Source of the DNA: Holothuria scabra
Lineage: Eukaryota; Echinodermata; Holothuroidea; Aspidochirotida; Holothuriidae
DNA: 64,000 bases
Assembly (NCBI GenBank): GCA_037179385.1
Contig: CM074187.1
Location: 52,176,879-52,240,878 of the forward strand
Direction of reading: 5' to 3'
The position numbers were made by a program, and so were the translations under genes. Position 1 is the first letter of the stretch. Each line of letters begins with the position of its first letter. Below, one piece after another: positions 26,433-37,058 of the stretch. The notes under the pieces were generated by a model, which saw nothing but the letters and a program-made list of their open reading frames with translations, was not told the DNA's origin and did no database searches.

Positions 26433-26769
26433 CTGTAGAAACAAATGTATACGTAGATTGGACATGTCAATGTCAATAAGTGTTTTGCTAGTGAGATCCC
26501 ATACAGTGTGATAAATATTCGGGAAATAAACTTGAGTCACCAAATTGTATATCTAAATTTTTAACGAACAATTCCTTCCTTTTTTTGTAAGCCACGTGCG
26601 TGTGCTTCCCTATGATCATCTGATACGCAATGCAAATAAATAACTAATGGCGTTATTTGATATTCCACGGTGATACATGTATACGAGTTGGTACTTTTGA
26701 AGGATGTCACTGATTAATTGAAGTCTTTCGTCGTTCCAAACTTCATTTATAGCAGGGAGATGTTTACAG

Positions 26770-26804
26770 CATGGAAGTACTACCTCGGAGGTTGTACTTC
26801 CATG
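26770..26804. repeat. 35-bp near-perfect palindrome (copy 1)
   Basis: CATGGAAGTAC at one end pairs with GTACTTCCATG at the other, and ACCTC pairs with GAGGT around one central base, with a single mismatch. Direct TTTACAG repeats flank it. Confidence 0.8.
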
Positions 26805-27456
26805 TTTACAGGTAGTCTGAAGAAACTCTCAATTAAAACATCTCTTTAACTGATTGCGCATTAAAAAATGCAGAGTAGTTCATATAACTCATTTCATACT
26901 GAGAGTGTTTGAGTACACATTAGGGCCTTGTATGTTTATAAGGGTATGCCGTGAAGCAATAACTTCTGATAGTGTCTGGAGGAGGATGAGTTTAAGACAC
27001 TTGTGGGAGGAGTTAAAAATTAGTAGGTTGAGAGAATTGGAATTGTTTCGGGTGATGAATAACTGTCTGTAATTCAATTCAGTGTCATGACACATGGTCA
27101 ATTAAGTAGTTGCAGTTCCCTATAATTGCGGGTTTAGGGAACCACGCTTTAAAAATTAAATGCGTCCACTATTCCAGAAAAGGCTGATTTAATTCAACCC
27201 CTGCTCAACAGCACTCTAAAACTCTCGATCTGTTTGTAATCCTACAAAATGGTATTTGCGGTACAAACTGTTTATGCATGGACTTTCATATTTACACTTT
27301 GCGTTAATAGGAACAAATGTGCTAGTATTCTATAGAAACAAGTCGGTGGGGAGCATTCCGATATCACAAATTTCAAATGGTCCCGGTTAAAAATAAAAAA
27401 AAACTTGCCCAACCGCAATTGCCGGGTGTGGGGTATAACCATGTACTTCCTACATG

Positions 27457-27835
27457 GACTTCCTACATGGACAGAGCATGTAACGCGTACGTCCTATCCG
27501 TAGATTGTCGCCACCGTCTGGGACCAAAGGCGCACCAAGATGGCCGCTCTGAAGCTATAATTTGTATGATTTCACGACGACTCTGTAATATTTTAAAAAA
27601 GTATAACTTAAATGAAAAACAATATCATAATCCTGCAATACGTGTATAGTGATTTTGACCTTACCTTGTATTATTTCGAAAATATTTCAACTTTTTTTGC
27701 AAAATCTGTGATTTACTTAGCAAGTCCAAGCTTTCACATAAAACCATAACAGACAGCCATCTTGTTACGCCTTTTCTCACACGTACGGTAGCGACAATCT
27801 AACGTGCAGTATGCTCTGTCAATGAATAGGAAGTC
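27457..27835. repeat. Foldback element with about 90-bp imperfect arms (copy 1)
   Basis: 27457-27553 and 27750-27835 are imperfect inverted copies. Shared blocks include GACAGAGCAT, TAGATTGTCGC and CAAGATGGC. A related stretch with GATGGCCGCC and GACGGTGGCGACAAT lies at about 25140-25480. Copy 2 is at about 62498-62876. Confidence 0.6.
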
Positions 27836-28413
27836 CGTGAGTACAACACATCTTTGAACTTGAGCCACGTCTACAACCTCTGGCAAAAGCAAACGGGAAA
27901 TTTTCCTGACGGGAAACACAGAATCCAAAATGTTCTTCAATTAAAGCCCCATATCTTCAAATATTTGTATAAAAAGGCAAAATCTTTGACTACCTGTATC
28001 TGTTGTCTTAGTCTTTACCCTAGATTATATTTTCAAAGATGTCTGTATTCTTGAAAAAAGTGAAAAGTTCTCCAATTAACCCCTTTTTCTCAAAATAGTT
28101 TTCTCAAATAAAAACTGAAATTACAAAGTTCAGCTGCATGTTTTACTTTGACCACACTTCCTGTAATTTGTGTTACGGTACGTCATCACACTTCTGATTT
28201 CATCTTTCCGTTAATGTTAGCCGTCAAACTGCCCAGCTTTGTAGTACCGGTGCCTTGGTATAGTGTGGCAATATGCATGCGCCAAGTTTTTTCTCATGAG
28301 GATAAGGACAAATAGTACCGATAGATATTCCAAAATATCACTTCTTCGACTTTTCTTTGTCATTGTTACAAAGAATTGTGAAAGGAAAAGGTCAAACATA
28401 CAAAGTCCCCTAG

Positions 28414-29176
28414 CAGTGGCGTAGCTGCATTTTTTCAGGTGAGGGGCGGGGGGGGGGGGGGCAAGCACCCACATTCTCCGAATATTTGTAAAGTTTTAAC
28501 GCCACTGTAGGCTACTAAAGAATTAATTTGTGGCGCGCAAAGCGCGACAAAATTTTTGCCCTTTTTACACTACTGTTTGAAAATACGGAGCTTGCATTGC
28601 AGAAAATTATGGATTCTGGGTTTCCTGTAATGAAATTTGAAAGGTTGTAGATTGTTAAAGAATCTTTATTTCCTATTAGCAAATCTGAGATTGCACATAG
28701 CTTTCACAGATCGTTGTCTACATAATGTTATTTAATGCCTTACGAACTGAGGCTCTCCGACTACATCTTAAAAGTCACGAACTTATATTGCAGAACATTT
28801 GGAATTTTATGAGAGAAATTTTATGAAGCTTTATGAAAATAGCACTGTAGTAGCCGGTGTCACTTGATGATCTGGTGTAACATAAGGCAAAATTCCGATT
28901 TTGTCAATTTCCAGGGCTCGAAAACGTTTACGAAACTGACTAATGAGCGAGCACTACTGAATTAGGAATTGCAATATGCGGCGCGCGAAGCGCGCGGAAA
29001 GTTTTGCATTTGCTGAGCAATTACAAATGTGAGACAGGAGAGAATTCGGAATATCATGTAAGAAGAGTTGCGAAAACAACACTGTAGTTGACCAGTGTCA
29101 CAAATGGCGAAATTCCGAATTTTTCATTTTTCAGAGTCGGGGGCAATGTCCCCTGCCCATTATAGCTACGCCACTG
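28414..29176. mobile_element. hAT-like MITE with 13-bp perfect TIRs
   Basis: Starts CAGTGGCGTAGCT and ends AGCTACGCCACTG. CAGTGGCG-type termini are typical of hAT elements. The interior has GCGCGAAGCGCG motifs and no coding capacity. Flanking octamers (TCCCCTAG / GCCCCATA) could be a decayed target duplication. The left part of copy 2 begins at 63475 with one terminal substitution and runs off the window. Confidence 0.7.
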
Positions 29177-29568
29177 GCCCCATACCCTTCTCCCTCATTA
29201 ACCGTAACGAAGATATTGAAACAAATCAGAAATCTTTTCAAAGCCAATTTTCTCATAACCCTGTGGGATAAAAATCTAGCTATTCGGTCTTCAAGCTATA
29301 GGTTGACGGGGCCCTGTGATCCAATGTCCAATGGTTCCGATTGTCTTTTGCTAACAAACTTTTACAATGGGGAAGTTTGCTGCACTTGTAGGTGTCGCGG
29401 CTACACTGTTTAATTACATTTCTACCAAATTCCCGAAAATTCGAAGAAAAAAAAACAAAAAAAATGGCTTGCAGCGATTTGAGGTAAAATTAAATTTACA
29501 ACATGAACAAAAATGTCCAATTTATACTTCTTGTCGGGTAGGACATCTGTGGAAATAACCTTGGCATA

Positions 29569-29612
29569 CCAGGGAGGTGTAACTAGAGGAAGGTCTAATC
29601 ACACCTCCCTGG
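29569..29612. repeat. Hairpin with 12-bp perfect arms
   Basis: CCAGGGAGGTGT and ACACCTCCCTGG flank a 20-base loop; the surrounding GGCATA motifs are repeated on both sides. Confidence 0.7.
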
Positions 29613-30952
29613 GCATACTAGCCTTTGTCAGTCCCCTGCCACTGCATTCCTCAAAAGACAGTTGATTTCGTAAAAGGACTAACACATCCATTCCGAAAAA
29701 GAAGATTAGTGTGACCATTGTGCCAAACATCATCTTGAATACCAAACATTTTAATCAGCTGTATTCATTCATCAGTCTGTTACTCGGAGCATAGAAATAC
29801 ATAGACCTAATAGCTCCGTTCTCGGAGTAAGTGTTGGATAGATAGCTTCTGTGTTCTTGCAGTCTGGGAGCTCAGCTACCTGCCTAAACATGGAGTTCGG
29901 AAGCATATGGTTCTTCGATTACATCCTTAATTTCTCTGTCTGGACATACCGTATCTAACGTGTGTATGACACCTTTCTGAAAAACATCATGCATCAACTG
30001 ATCAAATCATCACAGTGAGTATACTGAACCAAAAAGCATTTCTATCGATTTCACATGCAGTTGTCTATATCTTTCCATACGTACAGTCATTGCAAGCTTG
30101 ACGGCAAATATGGCTGCAAACTAAAAGCCACTTCGCCAGTAGATTATCTTCCATGCATACCGGTTCGGATATTGGCCACCCAAAAATTATTTTTCAACGC
30201 TTTCTTGCTTGTACCCTCAAATTTGACTGTATATCTTTATACTTTGCAAGACACTGCACTTTGGTAGTCATCACATGGTTAGAAATTGTAATAAATTATT
30301 TGTTATGCTTCAATCATAACATTGTGTGGAAAATATTTATTTTCATCATTTTCAAAGAGGTTCGTCGTACGCAATAAATTCATCTTTCCATCAAAATCTT
30401 ACAAGTGTATGCTGAGAAATTCTCGTTGCTATCTATAATCATCTACATAAAAAGAAAAAGTCTCTACATTTCCTCTACCTAAAATGTATGCCTAGTTGAT
30501 CGCCTTTGATTCAAGAAAATTGATAAAGGGAGGAGTTTGTTCCATTTTTTGACTGAATTTTAAAGGTATACGTCTCTTAGTCTATGTCCTTATACACATT
30601 AGAGTCTTCCAAAATATGTAACTTTAAAATAATTTTCATATCCTATCCTGTCACTGAAGTAAGATCTCCAACCTCAGTCTAGTTTTAAGATTTTTTGAGC
30701 TGTATGGAGTTCACCATAGTGAGAAAGGAGAATGTGAGCAAACGCCACATAGAAGTTTTGACTTCAGATGTGCGTCCCCGTAAGCCATAAAAGAAAAAAA
30801 AAAATGCCACAGCTCACAGCTCTGTCACAGCTCTTGAAATGGTGTAATATTTCATACCAATTTTGTTATTTTCTTTAGTCCTTTTCCGTTTACATCAGAT
30901 GGCGTACTAAGACTTCGACAAAATTTCAGAGTGGTACATTCTTATGAGACAT

Positions 30953-31212
30953 TTATATTGGACGTATTTTCATTTGTGAGTACTGGAGAGTATGATAGTA
31001 ACCAGTCGGCCAATGAAACAGAAGAAAATAACTGTCGTACACTCCGTTTAGGTTAGCATCGTAACAATCGGCGTCAATGACGTAGGGGTTCCACCACCAG
31101 CCTGCATGATAGTACTTGGCACAACTTTGATTATTATATTCAAAATAATGATCGTTGTCCTGGTCAGGAGTTGAAAAGCCTTCATTACGGTGATATTCCA
31201 TGTAGTCGTATC
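30953..31212 (-). CDS. Gene B exon: FReD C-terminal segment and stop
   Basis: The CTTCACAG acceptor is just above 31212; the exon is open in phase 1 and ends with TAA at 30953-30955. It contains FSTPDQDND (calcium-site region), SCAKYYHAGWWW, CYDANLNGVY and QYSQMKIRPI. It is longer than gene A exon 7 because of extra residues after AGWWW. Confidence 0.91.
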
Positions 31213-34200
31213 CTGTGAAGAGAAAGTAAATGATTTTATAGGTGAAATATGAAACTAGTTTTTTATTACTGAAGTAATACATCAATATTTGTGCTAAATA
31301 TTCAGGGATTAAACTACTTTCAGTTGAATCATGTTCAAACTGATCATTATAAAACTTGTGATAAACATTTCCATACCCTGTTATGGCGCATTATAAGCTT
31401 CCTGTAATATACCTCGCTCGGATACTCTATGCAACCCAAACATGTGTACGTTGTGCCAAGATTGGCATGTCCTGTGAGGAACTAATAATAAATTCACTCT
31501 TTCAAGTGTGCCTGCCATGATCATTCTTTTTATGAGGGATCACCATAGGCACTCCATCAAGAGTGAAACTATGCTCTTTTGGAGGAAATTTCACTCTTTT
31601 TGGAGTAAATTGCACTCTTCTTGGAGTGAATTAACACTCTAATGGAGTGTATTCACACGTTTCACTCTATAAGAGGGTGACTAAGTTCACTCTTTTGATT
31701 TAAGTGTGTATGCATTTTCATTTGGTGTATCGATATCAATTCAACGAGCCCCTTGAAAGCTATCACCCGGGCCAATATAAATTTCTATAGTTCACGGACG
31801 TGAAAATTGTCAGTTGTTTAGTGCTCTTTGTTTGACATCAAATTTAGAAAATTTAAAATATGCAGAATAGCTTAGACTCCACAAATTGTAGACAGATAGC
31901 TGCGAGGATAACACGACCAAGCGGTATAGCCTTCTATGCCCACACGGGCATGACTTCAAGCTATGATAAACGTTGTGTCTGCCTCTCTGCCTAATGAGGT
32001 GCTTTATACAGTGACAGGCAAGGGCGTATCTAGACATTTGTTCATAGGGGGCCAGAACTGATGCGAGATGGCGAAGCTAAAGAGCCTGAGCGTTTGCGCG
32101 CGAGGGAGGGGTGCTGGAGGGGTTTCCCCCTCCCTCGATGTGAAGCTTTTTAGTTTTTAATGTGAAAATACTTGTTTGGTGCATAATTTATACAATATTT
32201 TGTTTGCTTAAGGAGACCTATTATTATGTACTTTATGAACAATTTTCTAAGAAAAACCGCATTGAAATCAAATATATACGGGTTGTTTTGGTTGTTTTGG
32301 TCCAAAATGACTCCCCGATCCCTGAAAAAGGCACCTCCCGGGGGTTTTTACCGTATGTTAGTGGAGAAACACTAGCAATATTGTAAACATAAACACAGAT
32401 ATATCAAAAATATGCCAATGAGGGGCGCTGCCCGTCGACCCTCACTCCCTGGCTACACGTCTGCCCCATTATACCCTCCAGGACATCTACATCGCTATTT
32501 CATTTTTTTCCCCCTCAGTTTCCATTGAAGGAAAAAATATTTTAGAGATATATCCCAGGGCCGGTGCCCAGGAGTTTTCGTGGTGTATATCTTTTCCAGT
32601 TGCGAATTACATTGTTTCTCTCTATTCTGATGCTTATGCGGAACACCATGTACAACGGCATGTAGGCTTCGTTTTGAAGTCTGTGGTATGTGCCCTTCCC
32701 TTGGCTTTGGGAACTTTTTTGATATTTGAGGGCCCTTAGATGCAATATATTGAGGCAAAAACCAAGTTCTTGATGCATCCACCGTCAAAAGGCAGTTCCC
32801 TTGTCCCAGGAAATAAATACTTAGAACCTAAGGGGAAGAGGGAATGGAACTTGGCGCGGATCCCCACCATCACCTGGAGCGGGGACATAGGCGGATCCAG
32901 GATTTTTCAAATGAGGGGGTCCAAGTAATTATTGAAAACTTGACATCTACGTGAAGCCCCATCACTGGTTGGTGTGTAGCTTAACAAGATTTTTTTGTCT
33001 ATAAATATACCTCGTAAATCGCCGGAAATGACACTTCTCAGGCCTTCACTTTTGCAATTTCGGATAAACATTCATTAATAAAATTTGAATGGTCTTTAGT
33101 ATCAGATAAGGTCATAGATTTTCAATAGGTCCCATTTGTTCGCAGAATTCACGTAGTCGCTAAGCCAGTGGCGTAGCCAGGATGGACTTTATAGGGGGCC
33201 TAGGTAACAAGTGGAGGTCCTGGTACCTCCTAGGGTCGAGCGCGGCACGACTATCTAAGCGGAGCGCCACCATCAGTTGGCGCGGAGCGTACAAGGAAAT
33301 TTTGGTCTTTTCAAACCCTCCAGATGGCCGGAAACGGCACTTCCCACGTGTTTTAAGTTGGTTGTACCCACCTTTGAAATACGAATGTCATGTCTGTCAC
33401 TTCTCAAATAATGAGAATAAAAAATCAATCTATAAAAAATGGTAATACATACACTTTTTAGGGACCCCAAAACTGGGCAATTCTGATCTGTGGCCTGGGG
33501 GATGAGACTCAAGGGAGCCAGTATCTCCTTTTGCCTTGAGAAAAATTGTTAACCTCAGGAGGACGTAGATTGCAAATGCGGCAATATTATAATGGATTTC
33601 AACTTTAATAGGAAAACCAAAAGTAGTTGTGTCCCCCTCTGAGAAACTTTCTTTGCGTTAAATTTCCTAGATGCAAAATGGTGCTATGTTTGGCAAAACT
33701 TTGAACTGATTATAGGCGTACGTTTTAGGATTTTCCTTTTTGGGGAGCATGAAAAATTTCAAAATAATTATTTTTAGTCTTTGTACAGATTTTACAAGCG
33801 ACATACATACTGCCAAAGAAACAATGTTTTCCGGTTTTCAGTGGTGACTAGATGCCAAAATGGTGCAGTATTTTTTCAGTCATCGGTACATTACGTAGTC
33901 AAAATTAAAATACTACAGTACGAGCAAATCTCCCAAAATATTTAAACCGCAAAGCAGAAGTTTGGATCATGTGGGAATCACATGAAATCCGAACCTTGTG
34001 GACATTTTACAAATCCGCCCGGATGCCAGTGTCAACTAGTAAAAAGAGGACTTGTCTTAAAAATCGTTCTACAGTGGCACTTGTCGTGGCCAGGACGGAG
34101 GCACGACATAGGCCTACTTGTTAAGGATGGAAGGGAAGAATTATTCGAAGGCAGTACCTTACACTTACGGTATATTTTGTGTGTGATAAAGTATAGGACA

Positions 34201-36701
34201 GGTCGTGTAAGACTGGTCTCCAGTGTTGCCTTGTTTTCAGTAAATCAACCAGCCATCCGAAAGGCAGAAAGTGTCTTAACCTAACAAAGTCACATTCGAG
34301 TTTGTCGTCGAGACGTTCGTTTCATATTCGGAGAGAAATGCAGTGAACGACAGTGCAGATTATATACGGTATCTAATTTAGTGAAAGTATGCATTTTGAA
34401 GTTATTACTTGATTTCGTACGTGCGCACAATTTGTGTTTGACACACATTCAAGCATGTTTCTTAATTGTTGCACATTTTATTTATTTACTGTTTTTGAAG
34501 AAAATACTTCGAAGTCTATTTCCGTTCAAACATTTTATTGTTTCTCAATTACTTTATCAGGACGCAAAAAATCGGGGGGGGGGGGGCTGACGAAAATCTG
34601 GGGCCTAGGTCCCCAGCCCCCCGGTGGCTAAGCACAGTGTGCCGGCTAAGCACAGTGCTTATACAGTGCCTGTTCAGTTAACCGGCCTGTTCATGATATT
34701 CATGTATTGCAGTTCCAGTGAACCCTGCATACGCAGTGCCAGAACATGACATGAAAACGGCGTTGGCTGCACTATACGATATTAGGAGTGGTGATCATGT
34801 ACGAGCACAAAAGTATAATTCAGGAAAGTATACAAAATTAAAAAGTGGTGGGGTCCAGTGAGTGTCGAATGCACGAGTGAGGCGCTCATGAGTGGGAGTT
34901 TCGGTAGTAGTTCCCTCTCCTGACATGGAGTTTTAAGTTCACTTACAATGGTCCAGTTTGGTCATGTTTATAAAACCTTCATATATAAAATAAGAGGAAA
35001 TAGTTTCACACCAAAATAAGAAAAATTTTCATTTACAACCCTGTGTATAAGGCACAGTTACCGAAAAAACGAATACACCGGGCAACTGTTTCAGTTGATG
35101 CACCATACTTAGCACACATGGTTATTTTGATATCTTATCGACAGAATATCACTATGTCCCTTGAAATTTAACCAAATATGAAGTACAGATTTTTATATGG
35201 CTGTGTCAAAACAAGTGGCTTCTGCATTGCTTTTGAAACTTTCATAAAAGCGAAATAAGAAAACACTGTGCTGGTATTGTTGAATGACCTATGACTGACA
35301 ACGTAACGGATGTGATTTAGTGCGTTGTACTAATTGTAAAGTGTATTAATCTGGATACCACTTATGGTTTAAATTCGTATAAGTTTCTGATTATTACGCC
35401 ATTTCAGCAGGCTACTCTGGTGAATACGGAAGAGCAACTACGACTGTCTTCTCTCTGGAAAATAATTTTTTTACTCCTGAAAAAGGGGGGCTGGTCCGGA
35501 CCCCTTTGCACGTCTTATTTCGTGAAAAAGGCGTGGGTTCCGGACCCCTTGGACCCCTCCCCTGTATCCGCCCATGGGGGAAGTAATTACCAAATATTCC
35601 TGATCGCAAGAAACTACCAGTTCCCAAGCACTCCAGCATGCATCTGAACCACCTTTGTCTTGAGATTCCAAGTTTAAAATTAATTCAAATACTGGAGCAG
35701 GAGCTGTGGCAGTGCAGCCATCGATTAAGGCAGATATTTAAACAGTATACTAGCAAAAAATTCTCGTCACCCCTGAAGAAAATATATACTCAGAGGTTTT
35801 GGAAGGTGTACAATATAGGATTGTTTCAGTTGGTACTATGACGTCACTCACTCACGCTGAAAGCTAGATAAATCACACACCTCACCCCTGAATAATATTG
35901 GTTCATCGATCAATATGTTGGGGCCAGGGTGGTCGAAGGAATTTTTTCTATTGGATGCACAGTTTGAAGAATTTGAATCATCTGGGAGGCCGAGAATGGC
36001 CAGGTCGAAAACGCGGAAACCGCGGACAGTTTTTGGACAACCTTCGCGGTTTTTCGATTTCCGCGGTTTCCGCGATTTTCGCGTTTCCGCGTTTTCGACC
36101 TGGCCGGACGAGAATTGCCAATGTGAAGCAGATTACCTTAAGGCGGCTTCGGTGTACAAGAAGAAGACACGCAAATATCTTGTTTTCTTTAATGTCTGTA
36201 GGGTTTAAATGACTGCAACCTTAGTTCAGACCAAGAATTGTCCACAAAAAATCATTTGATAGTAACTCTCCAATTGACAAGAAATGCTGAAATTATGATT
36301 TGGATGAAAGTTAGTCAGTAAATCATTTTTAGAGGCCATGATGTTTCTATACTTTTGCAAAAAAGCAAACGACGGTTTTACAGTGAGCCGAAGAAGAAAA
36401 GGAACTTGCCTTTGTGGTATTAAAACAAACCTGTGTTTCCAGTAAATTTGCCAAGCTCGAGCTGATAATTGTCGTTCTCGTCTTTAAGACGGAAAAGGTC
36501 ATAGATCATATGCCAATTTTGCGAGTAATTTTTCGTGGCAACGTCAATACGTAAAGAGTAGTTTTTCTGATTTGTCATATGGTAGAGTTTTTCATTACCA
36601 AGCCAAACATTTTCATTTTGTCCAGCTGAACCAAATCCTGTTTTGTATTCTTCCCAGGTTTGGTTAAAGCTTACTGATCCATCTACACGTCGCTGTAAAA
36701 C
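30953..36701 (-). CDS. Gene B: fibrinogen-related protein, 3' part only (two exons)
   Basis: Read on the minus strand, exon 36431-36701 (271 nt, phase 0 in, phase 1 out) encodes VLQRRVDGSVSFNQ, NVWLGNEKLYHMTNQ and HMIYDLFRLKDEND and ends GNTG. Exon 30953-31212 (260 nt, phase 1 in) encodes GYDYMEYHRNEGFSTP, DQDND, AGWWW, ANLNGVY and MKIRPI, then TAA. Together they form the middle and C-terminal FReD segments, both intact and close to FReD-b of gene A. No N-terminal FReD or signal-peptide exon is seen between 36702 and the gap at 36959, so the gene is truncated by the gap or continues beyond it. The 5.2 kb intron holds repeats only. Product: probably a secreted lectin-like protein; upstream domains unknown. 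Confidence 0.83.
31550..31700. repeat. 21-bp tandem array of short palindromes (gene B, just upstream of its last exon)
   Basis: Successive units from 31589 (TTTCACTC..GGAGTAAA, TTGCACTC..GGAGTGAA, TTAACACTC..GGAGTGTA) are 21 bases long and each is an imperfect palindrome of CACTC and GAGTG. Looser units flank them. It lies in the gene B intron about 340 bp from the last exon. Confidence 0.7.
33172..33445 (+). repeat. hAT-like repeat fragment in gene B intron
   Basis: Begins at CAGTGGCGTAGCCAGG and shares CAGTTGGCGCGGAGCGTAC and AAACCCTCCAGATG with the inverted fragment at 1560-1714. No coding signal beyond chance ORFs. Confidence 0.55.
35998..36105. repeat. CpG-rich inverted repeat, 22-bp perfect arms
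   Basis: 35998-36019 and 36084-36105 are exact reverse complements (core CAGGTCGAAAACGCGG). The loop is made of repeated CGCGG(TTT) words. A strong CpG cluster in otherwise AT-rich DNA. Confidence 0.85.
36431..36701 (-). CDS. Gene B exon: FReD middle segment
   Basis: Minus-strand exon preceded by a CCTTAG acceptor and followed by a GTTTGT donor, like gene A exon 6. It reads QRRVDGSVSFNQTWEEYKTG, NVWLGNEKL and LRIDVATKN without a stop and has the same 271 nt length and phases as exon 6. Confidence 0.9.
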
Positions 36702-36958
36702 CTAAGGTATGATAGAACGTGAAGAAAGATCGACAACTGTATGATAACGTAATATATGCGACTTGTGGCCTTATTAGAGTAGAAGGTTAATAAATGATGA
36801 TCATATTGATTTGCTTTAAAGGGCTTGTTTAATCACCCCAAACTTCGGTTTTGCAGAGTAGTCTACAAAAATTTTCTATCGGTTCAACCCTTTTTTGGCA
36901 GCACCAAAGCTGGGAGTACCAAAGCTTATATTGCACAGCATGAACTGTGGGAGTGTTT

Positions 36959-37058
36959 NNNNNNNNNNNNNNNNNNNNNNNNNNNNNNNNNNNNNNNNNN
37001 NNNNNNNNNNNNNNNNNNNNNNNNNNNNNNNNNNNNNNNNNNNNNNNNNNNNNNNNNN
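36959..37058. other. Assembly gap of exactly 100 N
   Basis: One hundred consecutive N, the conventional size for a scaffold gap of unknown length. It separates gene B's last visible exon from copy 2 of the duplication. Confidence 0.99.

Larger units (their letters stand above)
26433..30952. other. Intergenic between orphan exon and gene B
   Basis: A palindrome, a foldback element, a hAT-like MITE and a hairpin. No FReD exon or other domain was recognised on either strand. Confidence 0.5.
31213..36430. other. Gene B intron
   Basis: 5.2 kb with the 21-bp array, hAT-like pieces (about 32030-32460, 32885-32940, 33172-33445), a poly-G run at 34575, a GGCTAAGCACAGTG doublet at 34626-34656 and the CpG-rich inverted repeat. 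No exon recognised. Confidence 0.55.

Noticed and set aside
31550..31700. CRISPR-like array
   Set aside because: Units are contiguous 21-bp palindromes without unique spacers and the DNA is clearly eukaryotic.
35898..36212. ORFs of about 100 codons
   Set aside because: They run over the CpG-rich inverted repeat, which lowers stop-codon frequency in two frames; no domain.
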